Source: Lachnospiraceae bacterium
Lineage (GTDB): Bacteria > Bacillota_A > Clostridia > Lachnospirales > Lachnospiraceae
Direction: 5' to 3'
Length of the DNA stretch: 27,933 nucleotides
Assembly: GCA_016287765.1 (NCBI GenBank)
Contig: JAEEWS010000040.1
Coordinates: 1-27,933 of the forward strand
The notes below the pieces were generated by a model that saw nothing but the letters and a program-made list of their open reading frames with translations, searched no databases and had not been told where the DNA came from. Position 1 is the stretch's first letter. Each line of letters starts with the position of its first letter. The position numbers and the translations under genes were made by a program. Below are positions 1-6,776 of this stretch, one piece after another.

Positions 1-1887
1 CCCGTGTCTGTGGACAAGCTTACCTTTTCCGAAGCTCCGGAGCTTAAGGCAAAGGTGAGTGCAGGCACTTTACCCGCAGTGGAAGACCGTATCCCCGATA
101 AGGACAATGTGTTTATCGCACAGACGGATGCTGCGGGAACGGTTCTTGAGATAGGTACCTACGGCGGGAACTACAGCATGGCCCTGGGCGGAGGCTCCTG
201 GGATATCGCAAGACCGGTACTGGAAAGCATAATCCGCTACAACACCGACGGAACATATGCCCCCAATGTAATAAAGAGTTTCGAACATAACAGCGATTAT
301 ACGGTTTGGACCTTCCATTTGAGAGAAGGCATGAAGTGGTCCGACGGTGATGATTTTACCGCGGATGACATTACCTTCTGGTACTACATGGTCCACATAA
401 ACAACTACGATTCAAAAGCCAGCTGGGAAGCACTTAAAGACGGAAAGACCGGAAACTACGCAGTGCTTAAAAAGGTGGATGATCACACCGTTACCTGGAC
501 CTTTGATACAGCAAAGTATCCCGGAAGTTTCATTGAAAACGGCGATTTCAAGTGGTGCTGGGCACCTTCCCACTACCTTAAGGATCTGATCCCCTCTTCC
601 TACTATGTTCAGAACGAATACTGGAAAGACACGGGGCTGTCCGACGATCAGGTCATCGCCAACGCTGCGGCAAAGGGCATAAACTATTCCAAGGTTAAGG
701 ATATCGGAAAGAACGTTTGCTACTACTTCTGGAACATTTCCGGACTTCCCACGGTGAACTCCTTTGTTCTGACCACCAAGGAAGGAAACAACTCCCGATC
801 CGCAGAGCTTTGCATCCTGGAAAGAAATCCCTACTATTGGAAGATCGACGCCAAGGGCAATCAGCTTCCTTACTTTGACAATATCTACTTGAAAAAACTG
901 GGTGAAAATGACGATGCAAAGGCTATGCTTTTAAGCGGAGATCTGGACCGTATGGACATCGGTATGGAACAGGTTTCCTCCCTCATGGCGGAACTCGGCA
1001 GCTCAGCTGTGCTTAAGACCATTTCCGGCTCCAGCTGGGGATCCAATCAGGTTACCTTTAACTACACAAATGCCAATAAAAACTACGCCGATCTTTTTGC
1101 AAACAGCGATTTCCGTCAGGCCATGTCCATCTGTGTTGACCGTGATGAGGTTTCGCTTCTTACCTCCGAAGGCTTCCTGGCTCCGGGACAATGTGCTCCT
1201 TCTGTGGGTAACTTCGGTTACGATACGGAATGGTCCAAGAAATGGACAACCTACGATGTTGCCGCTGCCCAAAAGCTTTTGCAGAACTGCGGACTTAAGG
1301 CAGGCTCCGACGGCTATCTGGATTTTGCGGACGGCTCGGATCTGTCGGTGGACTTTGTATCCTTTGACGGAAGCGCAGATTTCATTTACAGTATATTAAA
1401 GCGCTACTATGATGCGATCCACATTAAGACCACCCTTACCAATTACGATGTGGCCACCTACGACAAAGTCATCGACACCAATGACTGGGTCGCATCCATG
1501 TGTCCTCACATGTCCGTAGGCGGTTTCTCTCTTAAAGAAAGAGCAGCCTCCTTCGTGCCCATCGCCCAGGCTGCGGAATGGTACGGCGATTACGGTACCT
1601 ACTATACCGACCATACAAAGGGTGTGGCTCCCACAGGCGACATGGCTAAACTGGTACAGATCTACGAACAATGGACAGATACCGCAGACAGTGCCAAGAG
1701 AGACGAATTGGCCCTTCAGATCTACGAGCTCCACAAGAAGAATCTGTGGTCCATCGCCTACTCGGAAGGTGCAAACACCTACTGTCTCGTAAGCCCGAAG
1801 CTTCACAACTTCGCGGACAATCTGGTAAGCAACGACCTTTATCAGTACGCGAACATCTATCACTTTGAGACATTGTTTAAAAAATAA
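1..1887 (+). CDS. ABC transporter substrate-binding protein, family 5 (peptide type), 5'-truncated
   Basis: This is the C-terminal 628 residues of an extracellular solute-binding protein of the SBP_bac_5 (oligopeptide/dipeptide-binding) family. It would capture peptides or oligosaccharides outside the membrane and deliver them to an ABC permease. The frame is open from base 1 with no signal peptide or lipobox, so the true start lies before the window; the GTG at position 4 is only the first possible codon. Family hallmarks are the stretch FHLREGMKWSDGDDFTADD near residues 100-120 (DG..FTA.D is the usual SBP_bac_5 signature) and the NPYYWKID..GNQLPY block near residue 278, seen in related clostridial proteins. 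No permease or ATPase genes are visible, so they must lie upstream or elsewhere. The gene ends in TAA just before a strong terminator and converges on the GH5 gene. The family is clear; the substrate is not. Confidence 0.88.
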   Translation, partial: PVSVDKLTFSEAPELKAKVSAGTLPAVEDRIPDKDNVFIAQTDAAGTVLEIGTYGGNYSMALGGGSWDIARPVLESIIRYNTDGTYAPNVIKSFEHNSDYTVWTFHLREGMKWSDGDDFTADDITFWYYMVHINNYDSKASWEALKDGKTGNYAVLKKVDDHTVTWTFDTAKYPGSFIENGDFKWCWAPSHYLKDLIPSSYYVQNEYWKDTGLSDDQVIANAAAKGINYSKVKDIGKNVCYYFWNISGLPTVNSFVLTTKEGNNSRSAELCILERNPYYWKIDAKGNQLPYFDNIYLKKLGENDDAKAMLLSGDLDRMDIGMEQVSSLMAELGSSAVLKTISGSSWGSNQVTFNYTNANKNYADLFANSDFRQAMSICVDRDEVSLLTSEGFLAPGQCAPSVGNFGYDTEWSKKWTTYDVAAAQKLLQNCGLKAGSDGYLDFADGSDLSVDFVSFDGSADFIYSILKRYYDAIHIKTTLTNYDVATYDKVIDTNDWVASMCPHMSVGGFSLKERAASFVPIAQAAEWYGDYGTYYTDHTKGVAPTGDMAKLVQIYEQWTDTADSAKRDELALQIYELHKKNLWSIAYSEGANTYCLVSPKLHNFADNLVSNDLYQYANIYHFETLFKK

Positions 1888-1893
1888 AAATAG

Positions 1894-1922
1894 GCCGCGG
1901 GAGATTGATCCCGCGGCTTTTT
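1894..1922. terminator. Bidirectional intrinsic terminator
   Basis: A perfect 8-bp stem GCCGCGGG (1894-1901) / CCCGCGGC (1910-1917) with an 8-nt loop is followed by five T residues on the plus strand. It is preceded by an A-rich run that serves as the U-tract when read on the minus strand. It sits between the convergent substrate-binding protein and GH5 genes and can stop transcription from both sides. Confidence 0.9.
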
Positions 1923-1949
1923 CTCGAGCAAGTGCGGCCACACTGAGGC

Positions 1950-3104
1950 TCATTTTTGTTTTCTCAGTATTTCAATGATCCCGCCATCCTTTATGTGCGA
2001 GAAGTCAAAATATACATTTCCTATCCCCTGTTCTTCGAAAAGTCCGAGCAAAAACTCTGCCTGCGCTTTTTCCGCTTCGCTTGCGTTGGGATAGCAGCCC
2101 CATTCACCGATAATAGTGGGAAGTCCCACGCGTCTTGCGCCTTCAAACAAGGTTTTAAATATGAAGCCCACGCGCTCCATCCCACCTGCTCCGTAGTCAT
2201 CCGTATCGACCAGAATATCGTAGCCGTGGGGGACATACGAAAGCCCCTGTATCTCTTTGCCATCACCGTATGTGGGCGAGACCAGAACTGTTGGGATCGC
2301 CGCATTCGCAAAATAGTTGCTTTCCAGCATAATTATCGTATCCTTGTCGACCTCCCTTATAGCAGAAGCGATCTCGGAATAAAAAGGCACAAGCACCTCT
2401 GTTTCAAAGCGGGCCGTAATAGGCGAAACAGCTGCGATCAGCTCCCCGATCTCAGCCTCATCCTCCAGATCTGCCACGCCTCTCTCTCCCGCTATGCTCG
2501 TGATCAGCTCGAAGATCTTTGCACCGTCACTTCCCGGAAAAGGCTCGTTCATAATATCATACCCGATAACGTAAGGATTTCGGGCATATCTTTTCGCGAC
2601 AAATTTCCACAGTTCCCTGTAATGGTCTCTGATCCCGATCCCATCGGACGCGGGCACATTTTTCCAAAAATTGTCAAAGGCATGCTGCACAGCAGGACTT
2701 ATAAGATAGGATTCACTCCATAGTCCGGTCCTTATATGCTCGCAGGAGTCTGTTACAGTGGCCCATTCCGGAGCTCCGTCCTCAAATACAGATCCGTAAA
2801 GATCCTGGTGCATATCCAGAAACACAGGTATTCCTGCTTCTTCCGCCATTTTGAGGATACGATCGATCTCATTAAAATAACCTTCGCTGAACTTTCCCGG
2901 TTCAGGCTCCGCACCGTCCCAGATCAAGCCCAGACGGATAAGATTAAATCCGTTTTTCTTAAGAAACTCAAAGTCTTCCGGTGTGTATCCGCCAATGTAG
3001 TTCTTTGACCTGTCCTTGCACACCATGTTTATCCCGTGAGCTGTAAACGGCTGCCCGTCACTTAAAACAAATCCTTTATTCTCTATCCTGATCCTTTTTC
3101 TCAT
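1950..3104 (-). CDS. Cytoplasmic glycoside hydrolase family 5, endoglycoceramidase-like
   Basis: A 384-residue (beta/alpha)8 glycoside hydrolase of family GH5 (cellulase superfamily), a retaining enzyme. The acid/base Glu is E187 in DIMNEP and the nucleophile is E334 in PTIIGEWG. The block DMHQDLYG (residues 97-104) followed by DGAPEWAT (109-116) resembles the endoglycoceramidase/steryl-glucosidase branch of GH5 more than the cellulases. There is no signal peptide or carbohydrate-binding module, so it should act in the cytoplasm. The start was set at the ATG at 3104 because AAGGGGAG lies just upstream; a longer frame up to 3188 adds 28 unlikely residues. It overlaps the end of the upstream GPH transporter gene by 29 bp, implying translational coupling and a shared substrate: the transporter brings in a glycoside and this enzyme cleaves it. 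The exact substrate is unknown. Confidence 0.87.
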   Translation of the reverse strand: MRKRIRIENKGFVLSDGQPFTAHGINMVCKDRSKNYIGGYTPEDFEFLKKNGFNLIRLGLIWDGAEPEPGKFSEGYFNEIDRILKMAEEAGIPVFLDMHQDLYGSVFEDGAPEWATVTDSCEHIRTGLWSESYLISPAVQHAFDNFWKNVPASDGIGIRDHYRELWKFVAKRYARNPYVIGYDIMNEPFPGSDGAKIFELITSIAGERGVADLEDEAEIGELIAAVSPITARFETEVLVPFYSEIASAIREVDKDTIIMLESNYFANAAIPTVLVSPTYGDGKEIQGLSYVPHGYDILVDTDDYGAGGMERVGFIFKTLFEGARRVGLPTIIGEWGCYPNASEAEKAQAEFLLGLFEEQGIGNVYFDFSHIKDGGIIEILRKQK

Positions 3105-4554
3105 CTTCTCCCCTTTGTTGTACTTCGTCGTCTGACGTTTTTCTTCTCGCCTCAACATTAAATTCCGAGATCTTCTTTTCAAGTTCACGTCCTATCGGAA
3201 AGAAGATAAGCGGGATGAAGCCCAATATGCAAAGCATTGCGGGAACAAGCCCCGCTCCGACTCTGATCCCCCAGATCGCGCGGTCTGTCTGAGTAGCAAG
3301 AGTTCCGTCATATCCGTAATGGCTGATGATGGTGGCAAAAGCAGATTCCTGAAACGCCGTAAGAATGGTGGTAAGAAGGGCAAATAGTCCTCCGTACAGT
3401 CCGGTCTTTCTTGTACCCGTCCGCATCTCATCATAGTCGATCAAAGCTCCGTTCATTACAACGCCGGAGGTCTGAATTACATTTAAAGCAAAGATTATCA
3501 AGGTATAGCTTACAATGGCATGCCAGCCGCGGTTAATAAAGATCAGGCTTCCGAGCCCTGCAACCGCGGGTATCATGGATATCATCGTTACAGCCTTTGC
3601 ACCGTACTTCTTTATCTGCTTTCCTGCCCATGGAAGAAGGATCAGCATCACTATGCCCGGGATCGTGTCAGCAATTGCCGCAAAACTTCCGGAGGTTTTC
3701 AAAACCTTATCCATCATGTAAAGGAACGGATTATAATAAGCCGCTATCGCGCCTCTTGCAATCACAAAAAACAGAAGATAGGTCAAAAACGGTTTTGAAA
3801 AAACAATTTCTTTAACATCACTCCAAATGTCCTTAAGGTTCTTGTGCTCAGGCGCAACGGCCGTCTCGTAAAGCTTTTCGTTATCCTTTAAAGGTGCAAG
3901 GGCAAGAAAATACATTCCCGCATTGACCAGTACCACAAGAGTAAAGATCGGAATGATCAAAGCCCGATTACCGCCTCCCACCAGCAGAAACGTGGGAATG
4001 ATAGTGGTTACAAAGCCCACAACATTTCCCAGATAAGTCCTGATGATCTCAACGTCCACCCTTTCTTCCTTATCCGGCGCAGCAAGCAGGAAATAGGAAT
4101 TGTAGGAAACCGAATAGATGGTATATCCCGTATCGTAAACAAACAATTCGAAAAGCAGCACGCCGAAGATCACCCATTGGTTCCAGGAGGGCGACGACAG
4201 CAGCATAAAGAAAAATGCCAGAAGCATGGCAGGTGCCGTAACCCGCATGAGATAAACGTATTTTCCTCTTTTTTTGTTAAAAGGCATCTTGTCAATATAT
4301 GCCCCCAAAAGAGGATCGTTTATCGCATTCCACACACTGTAGATCAGGTAGATCAAGCCATAGAATTTTGCATCCAATCCGATTATATCCGTGTAGAACT
4401 TCATCAACACGTTGTGTATTACGATCTGCCCCATAACAGATGCCGGTCCCGGAAGTGCGATGAACAGCTTCTCACGGAAGGATAGGGCGCCTTTTGAAGG
4501 GCGCCCTGTGAAGATAGCACCGATTCTCTCTCTTAATGTCTTTTTTGTTCCCAT
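3076..4554 (-). CDS. GPH-family sugar/glycoside:cation symporter
   Basis: A 492-residue multi-spanning membrane protein of the glycoside-pentoside-hexuronide:cation symporter family (MelB-like, MFS_2). It imports glycosides with Na+ or H+. The sequence NDPLLGAYID near residue 75 is the conserved N-terminal-half GPH motif with its paired acidic residues, followed by the basic cytoplasmic loop KKRGKY. About twelve hydrophobic segments alternate with short loops, and the C-terminus is a charged Lys/Asp/Glu tail. The ATG at 4554 was chosen because GGGAG lies 5 nt upstream; the in-frame TTG at 4566 would be inside that ribosome binding site. It is the first gene of an operon with the GH5 enzyme and is transcribed from a MerR-type promoter at 4610-4640. 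The transported glycoside cannot be read from the sequence. Confidence 0.88.
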   Translation of the reverse strand: MGTKKTLRERIGAIFTGRPSKGALSFREKLFIALPGPASVMGQIVIHNVLMKFYTDIIGLDAKFYGLIYLIYSVWNAINDPLLGAYIDKMPFNKKRGKYVYLMRVTAPAMLLAFFFMLLSSPSWNQWVIFGVLLFELFVYDTGYTIYSVSYNSYFLLAAPDKEERVDVEIIRTYLGNVVGFVTTIIPTFLLVGGGNRALIIPIFTLVVLVNAGMYFLALAPLKDNEKLYETAVAPEHKNLKDIWSDVKEIVFSKPFLTYLLFFVIARGAIAAYYNPFLYMMDKVLKTSGSFAAIADTIPGIVMLILLPWAGKQIKKYGAKAVTMISMIPAVAGLGSLIFINRGWHAIVSYTLIIFALNVIQTSGVVMNGALIDYDEMRTGTRKTGLYGGLFALLTTILTAFQESAFATIISHYGYDGTLATQTDRAIWGIRVGAGLVPAMLCILGFIPLIFFPIGRELEKKISEFNVEARRKTSDDEVQQRGEDEKKDQDRE

Positions 4555-4609
4555 AAATTCTCCCAATCCATTTTTAAGTTTTTCCCAAAAATACCTGTTG
4601 CATATTTTG

Positions 4610-4640
4610 ATTATAAACCTTAAAGTTACTTTAAGGTCAA
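4610..4640 (-). promoter_or_regulatory. MerR-type promoter with 19-bp spacer and palindromic operator
   Basis: On the minus strand, -35 TTGACC (plus 4635-4640) and -10 TATAAT (plus 4610-4615) are separated by 19 bp, the overlong spacer typical of promoters activated by MerR-family DNA distortion. The spacer is filled by a perfect palindrome with 10-bp arms ACCTTAAAGT / ACTTTAAGGT around one central base (4617-4637). It drives the GPH-GH5 operon and lies next to the divergent MerR gene, so that protein is the obvious regulator. The merR promoter itself could not be assigned. Confidence 0.85.
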
Positions 4641-4706
4641 TGATTTTATTTCATTTAAAGTACCAAAATTACAGAAATTCCGGCACATTATATAAAAGGA
4701 GGACTC

Positions 4707-5516
4707 ATGAAAGAATTTTACACCATCGGAGAAGTATGCAAGATATTTAATATTCCCGCATCAACCCTAAGATACTACGACAGCATAGATCTGCTATCCC
4801 CCTGGAAATCCGGCGAAAACGGTTATCGCTATTATTCAAAGGCTCAGTTTGAGATAATCTCAATGATCGGCTTCATGCGTTCTTTGGGAACGCCCATACA
4901 GCATCTTAAAAAGATCCTTACGGAAGAGGATCCGAAAAGCATATGCCTTGAACTTAGGAGAAATAAACAGGAGCTTGAAAACAGGATCGCAGAATTAAAT
5001 ACTTTAAAGAAAAAAGTTGAGCTGTATGAAAAAAACATCGCAGAAACTTGTTTTTCCGAGGAAGTAACCATAGAATCCCTGCCTGACATGTACATGATGT
5101 CAAAGCCCTTCGGAGATAAAGACGAGCTGGATATAGACGAGATCATAAAAATAACCCGCAGTTCAGGGAGTTGGGCCGATACTGCCGGTATCATTTCAAC
5201 GATCAGCGTGGAGAATCTACTTAACGGTAATTTCCATACCTACGAAAAATACGGCTACATCTCGGATCTTCCCTATCCCAAGCCAAACAAGTATACCGAG
5301 GTTTTGGCCGGCGGTCTGTATGCCTGCGGGAACATGCTGGTCCGAACCGTGGAACATTTTGAAGCTGATGCGGCCTACAGTCGGATCATGGATCACATAA
5401 AATCCCAAGGCCTCACCCCTGCCGGCCCCGCCATCGAACGAAATGTGCTGGACATTTACGGCAGCCGCCCGCTTAATCCCACCATGTATTTTAGGATCTA
5501 CATCCCCATAAAATGA
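4707..5516 (+). CDS. MerR-family regulator with BmrR/GyrI-like effector domain
   Basis: A 269-residue transcription factor. Residues 1-70 form the MerR winged helix-turn-helix (YTIGEVCKIFNIPASTLRYYD), residues about 75-118 form a Lys/Glu-rich dimerisation coiled coil, and residues about 125-269 resemble the GyrI-like effector domain of BmrR, ending in the typical FRIYIPIK strand. BmrR-type domains usually bind bulky amphipathic ligands. The start has AAAGGAGG 4 nt upstream. It is divergent from the GPH-GH5 operon, whose promoter has a MerR-type 19-bp spacer, so it probably activates that operon when a glycoside or its aglycone is present (inference). The TGA stop is part of an AAAATGAACC sequence that starts the neighbouring REP-like repeat, so the repeat appears to supply the end of the gene. 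Confidence 0.88.
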   Translation: MKEFYTIGEVCKIFNIPASTLRYYDSIDLLSPWKSGENGYRYYSKAQFEIISMIGFMRSLGTPIQHLKKILTEEDPKSICLELRRNKQELENRIAELNTLKKKVELYEKNIAETCFSEEVTIESLPDMYMMSKPFGDKDELDIDEIIKITRSSGSWADTAGIISTISVENLLNGNFHTYEKYGYISDLPYPKPNKYTEVLAGGLYACGNMLVRTVEHFEADAAYSRIMDHIKSQGLTPAGPAIERNVLDIYGSRPLNPTMYFRIYIPIK

Positions 5517-5586
5517 ACCTATAACCCCGTCCCGGGGGGTCAAACTATGGCTCATTTCGGTAAAACATCTCCCTGAGCCACAAAAA

Positions 5587-5615
5587 TGAACCCCGGGGAC
5601 GGGGTTAGGGGTTCA
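5587..5615 (+). repeat. REP-like unit, G-rich orientation
   Basis: A 29-nt unit, TGAACCCC...GGGGTTCA, containing GGGGACGGGGTTAGGGG. Its exact reverse complement occurs at 5808-5836, so the two form a perfect inverted pair 192 bp apart. Closely related units recur at 27810-27903. Confidence 0.85.
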
Positions 5616-5766
5616 AAAATGTGGCCCATTCCGGCAAAAAATCTACCTGAGTCACAGCGATCACGAAGTCATAGCTCGACAACCGGGATTTTCTATGACT
5701 CTATCAGCCAAAAATGTCCACTGAGCCAAAAGCTTCCCGGAACGACAGCGCCCCGGAAGCTATAAT

Positions 5767-5803
5767 AGTGGCTCGGGTAGAGAAAACATATGCCTGAGCC
5801 ACT
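5767..5803. repeat. Best-formed copy of the 36-nt palindrome
   Basis: The arms 5767-5779 and 5791-5803 pair over 13 positions (AGTGGCTC / GAGCCACT at the base, two G-T wobbles), leaving an 11-nt A-rich loop. Earlier copies at 5546, 5620 and 5694 have the same outline but weaker stems. Confidence 0.75.
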
Positions 5804-5807
5804 AAAA

Positions 5808-5836
5808 TGAACCCCTAACCCCGTCCCCGGGGTTCA
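5808..5836 (-). repeat. REP-like unit, C-rich orientation
   Basis: Exact reverse complement of the unit at 5587-5615. Its right end lies 10 bp before the -35 element of the queT promoter. A shorter, altered copy in the same orientation (TGAACCTATAACCCCGTCCC) begins at 5514 and overlaps the merR stop codon. Confidence 0.85.
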
Positions 5837-5845
5837 AAATCGTTC

Positions 5846-5874
5846 TTGACATTTTGCAAAAAGGGGCGTATCCT
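5846..5874 (+). promoter_or_regulatory. queT promoter
   Basis: A consensus -35 TTGACA (5846-5851), a 17-bp spacer and -10 TATCCT (5869-5874) predict transcription starting near 5881, at the front of the structured queT leader. Confidence 0.75.
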
Positions 5875-5883
5875 ATGTCCCGC

Positions 5884-5958
5884 TACATTGAGTGTTAATT
5901 CCTTCCCACTCAACCCGGTCAGTAGTCAATAATTTGACCTTAAACCCTAAAGGAGATC
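5884..5958 (+). ncRNA. preQ1-II-type riboswitch candidate
   Basis: The roughly 80-nt leader of queT folds as expected for a class II preQ1 riboswitch, an H-type pseudoknot that hides the Shine-Dalgarno sequence. Stem TTGAGTG (5888-5894) / CACTCAA (5907-5913) closes a pyrimidine-rich loop. Loop bases TTCCTT (5899-5904) can pair with the ribosome binding site AAGGAG (5950-5955), with one G-U pair. A second hairpin GGTCA (5917-5921) / TGACC (5935-5939) lies between. Placement directly before queT is the typical context. Ligand binding would lower QueT translation. Class assignment is by pattern recognition, not a covariance search. Confidence 0.68.
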
Positions 5959-5962
5959 TAAA

Positions 5963-6502
5963 ATGCAGAAGAAAGTTACTTTTATTACCCAGGCGGGCAT
6001 AATCGCCGCCCTCTATGTCGTTCTCACCATGTTTGTCCAGACCGTGAATCTGGCCAGCGGAGCCATTCAGTTTCGTGTATCCGAGGCTCTGTGCGTACTT
6101 CCCTTTTTCACACCCGCAGGAATTCCCGGTGTTGTTGTAGGATGCTTTTTAAGCAACATCCTGCTTGTCTCTCCTCTTCCGGATGTTATTTTCGGAACGC
6201 TGGCAACAGCCATCGGCGCGGTTCTTTCATATATGCTCAGGAAGCACAGATTCCTTGTTACATTGCCTCCTGTCTTCGCAAACGCACTGATAATCCCTTT
6301 CGTTTTGAAATTTGCATATCATCTTGACGGAGCCCTTTGGTTCTTCATGCTTACCGTAGGTGCAGGTGAAGTTCTGGCCTGTGTGGGCGTGGGTTCTTTG
6401 CTTATAGCCGCTCTGATGCCTGTAAGAAACAGGATCTTCGGTGATGCCTACGGCCCCAAAAACACTGTTTCCACGGGATCCAAAAAGGCTGATGCAGCCT
6501 GA
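5963..6502 (+). CDS. queT: Queuosine precursor transporter QueT (ECF S component)
   Basis: A 179-residue integral membrane protein with about five to six hydrophobic helices. It resembles QueT, the substrate-binding S component of an energy-coupling factor transporter for queuosine precursors such as preQ1. The N-terminal FITQAGIIAALYVVLTMFVQ and the conserved GAIQFRVSEAL(C)VLPFFTPAGIPG block (about residues 33-55) are characteristic of the family. The shared ECF energising module is not encoded here. The ribosome binding site AAAGGAGA lies 6-7 nt before the ATG and is part of the predicted riboswitch pseudoknot, so translation is likely repressed when preQ1 is plentiful. It is a single-gene unit with its own promoter and a terminator at 6543-6570. 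Confidence 0.9.
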   Translation: MQKKVTFITQAGIIAALYVVLTMFVQTVNLASGAIQFRVSEALCVLPFFTPAGIPGVVVGCFLSNILLVSPLPDVIFGTLATAIGAVLSYMLRKHRFLVTLPPVFANALIIPFVLKFAYHLDGALWFFMLTVGAGEVLACVGVGSLLIAALMPVRNRIFGDAYGPKNTVSTGSKKADAA

Positions 6503-6542
6503 AACACCGAACGGAAGGATATTTAAACAAGATATTAAAATG

Positions 6543-6572
6543 AGATCTGCTTGACCGGCGGATCTTATTTTT
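6543..6572 (+). terminator. queT terminator
   Basis: An 8-bp stem AGATCTGC (6543-6550) / GCGGATCT (6558-6565) with one G-T wobble and a 7-nt loop is followed by the T-rich TATTTTTATT. It separates queT from the thiT promoter, which begins at 6574. Confidence 0.75.
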
Positions 6573-6573
6573 A

Positions 6574-6601
6574 TTGACAAATCCCAAAAAACGTATATAC
6601 T
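6574..6601 (+). promoter_or_regulatory. thiT promoter
   Basis: -35 TTGACA (6574-6579), a 16-bp spacer and -10 TATACT (6596-6601) lie upstream of the TPP riboswitch and predict a start near 6608. Confidence 0.75.
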
Positions 6602-6644
6602 TTACAACCGACAAGGCAAGTGCCTTGATCTGTACAACTTGCAT

Positions 6645-6729
6645 ATGTGCTAGGGGCGCTGACGCTGAGAGACGGCATTTGCTGTTGACCCTCATTACTT
6701 GAACCGGATAATACCGGCGTAAGGAAGCT
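6645..6729 (+). ncRNA. TPP riboswitch (THI element)
   Basis: The conserved TPP aptamer is recognisable in sequence: AGGGGCGC, the CTGAGA core (6665-6670), GACCCTC, and TTGAACCGGATAATACCGGCGTAAGGAAG in its usual order, ending near 6727. No terminator follows. Instead CCTCC (6740-6744) can pair with GGAGG (6764-6768) of the thiT ribosome binding site, suggesting control at translation initiation: TPP binding would free this anti-Shine-Dalgarno segment and lower thiamine uptake. Confidence 0.93.
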
Positions 6730-6776
6730 TTTAATTATACCTCCACGCGCATATCGCATATAAGGAGGATTTTTTT

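Larger units (their letters stand above)
5510..5838. repeat. Hairpin/REP array with 73-74 nt period
   Basis: This non-coding stretch between merR and queT alternates two kinds of element. Four 36-nt imperfect palindromes start at 5546, 5620, 5694 and 5767 (spacing 74, 74, 73), each of the form GTGGCTCA...AAAA...TGAGCCAC. Between and around them are GC-rich REP-like units at 5514-5544, 5587-5615 and 5808-5836, all beginning AAAATGAACC, plus two unrelated hairpins at 5667-5700 and 5731-5761. By eye the copies match copy 1 at about 30/36 (copy 2), 22/36 (copy 3) and 26/36 (copy 4). No open reading frame of note lies here. It is probably a REP/BIME-type mobile repeat cluster; no transposase is present nearby. 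Confidence 0.8.

Noticed and set aside
4..60. GTG at position 4 as the true start of the substrate-binding protein
   Set aside because: No ribosome binding site or signal peptide is visible and the frame is open to the window edge, so the gene is truncated.
1956..2723. Plus-strand 255-codon open frame
   Set aside because: It lies antisense to the GH5 gene, whose catalytic motifs and ribosome binding site are clear; the plus-strand product has no recognisable features.
5546..5802. Repeat-spacer pattern resembling a small CRISPR array (36-nt repeats, 37-38 nt spacers)
   Set aside because: The repeats differ from each other at 6 to 14 of 36 positions, the spacers are themselves palindromes or REP units, and there are no cas genes. 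CRISPR repeats would be nearly identical.
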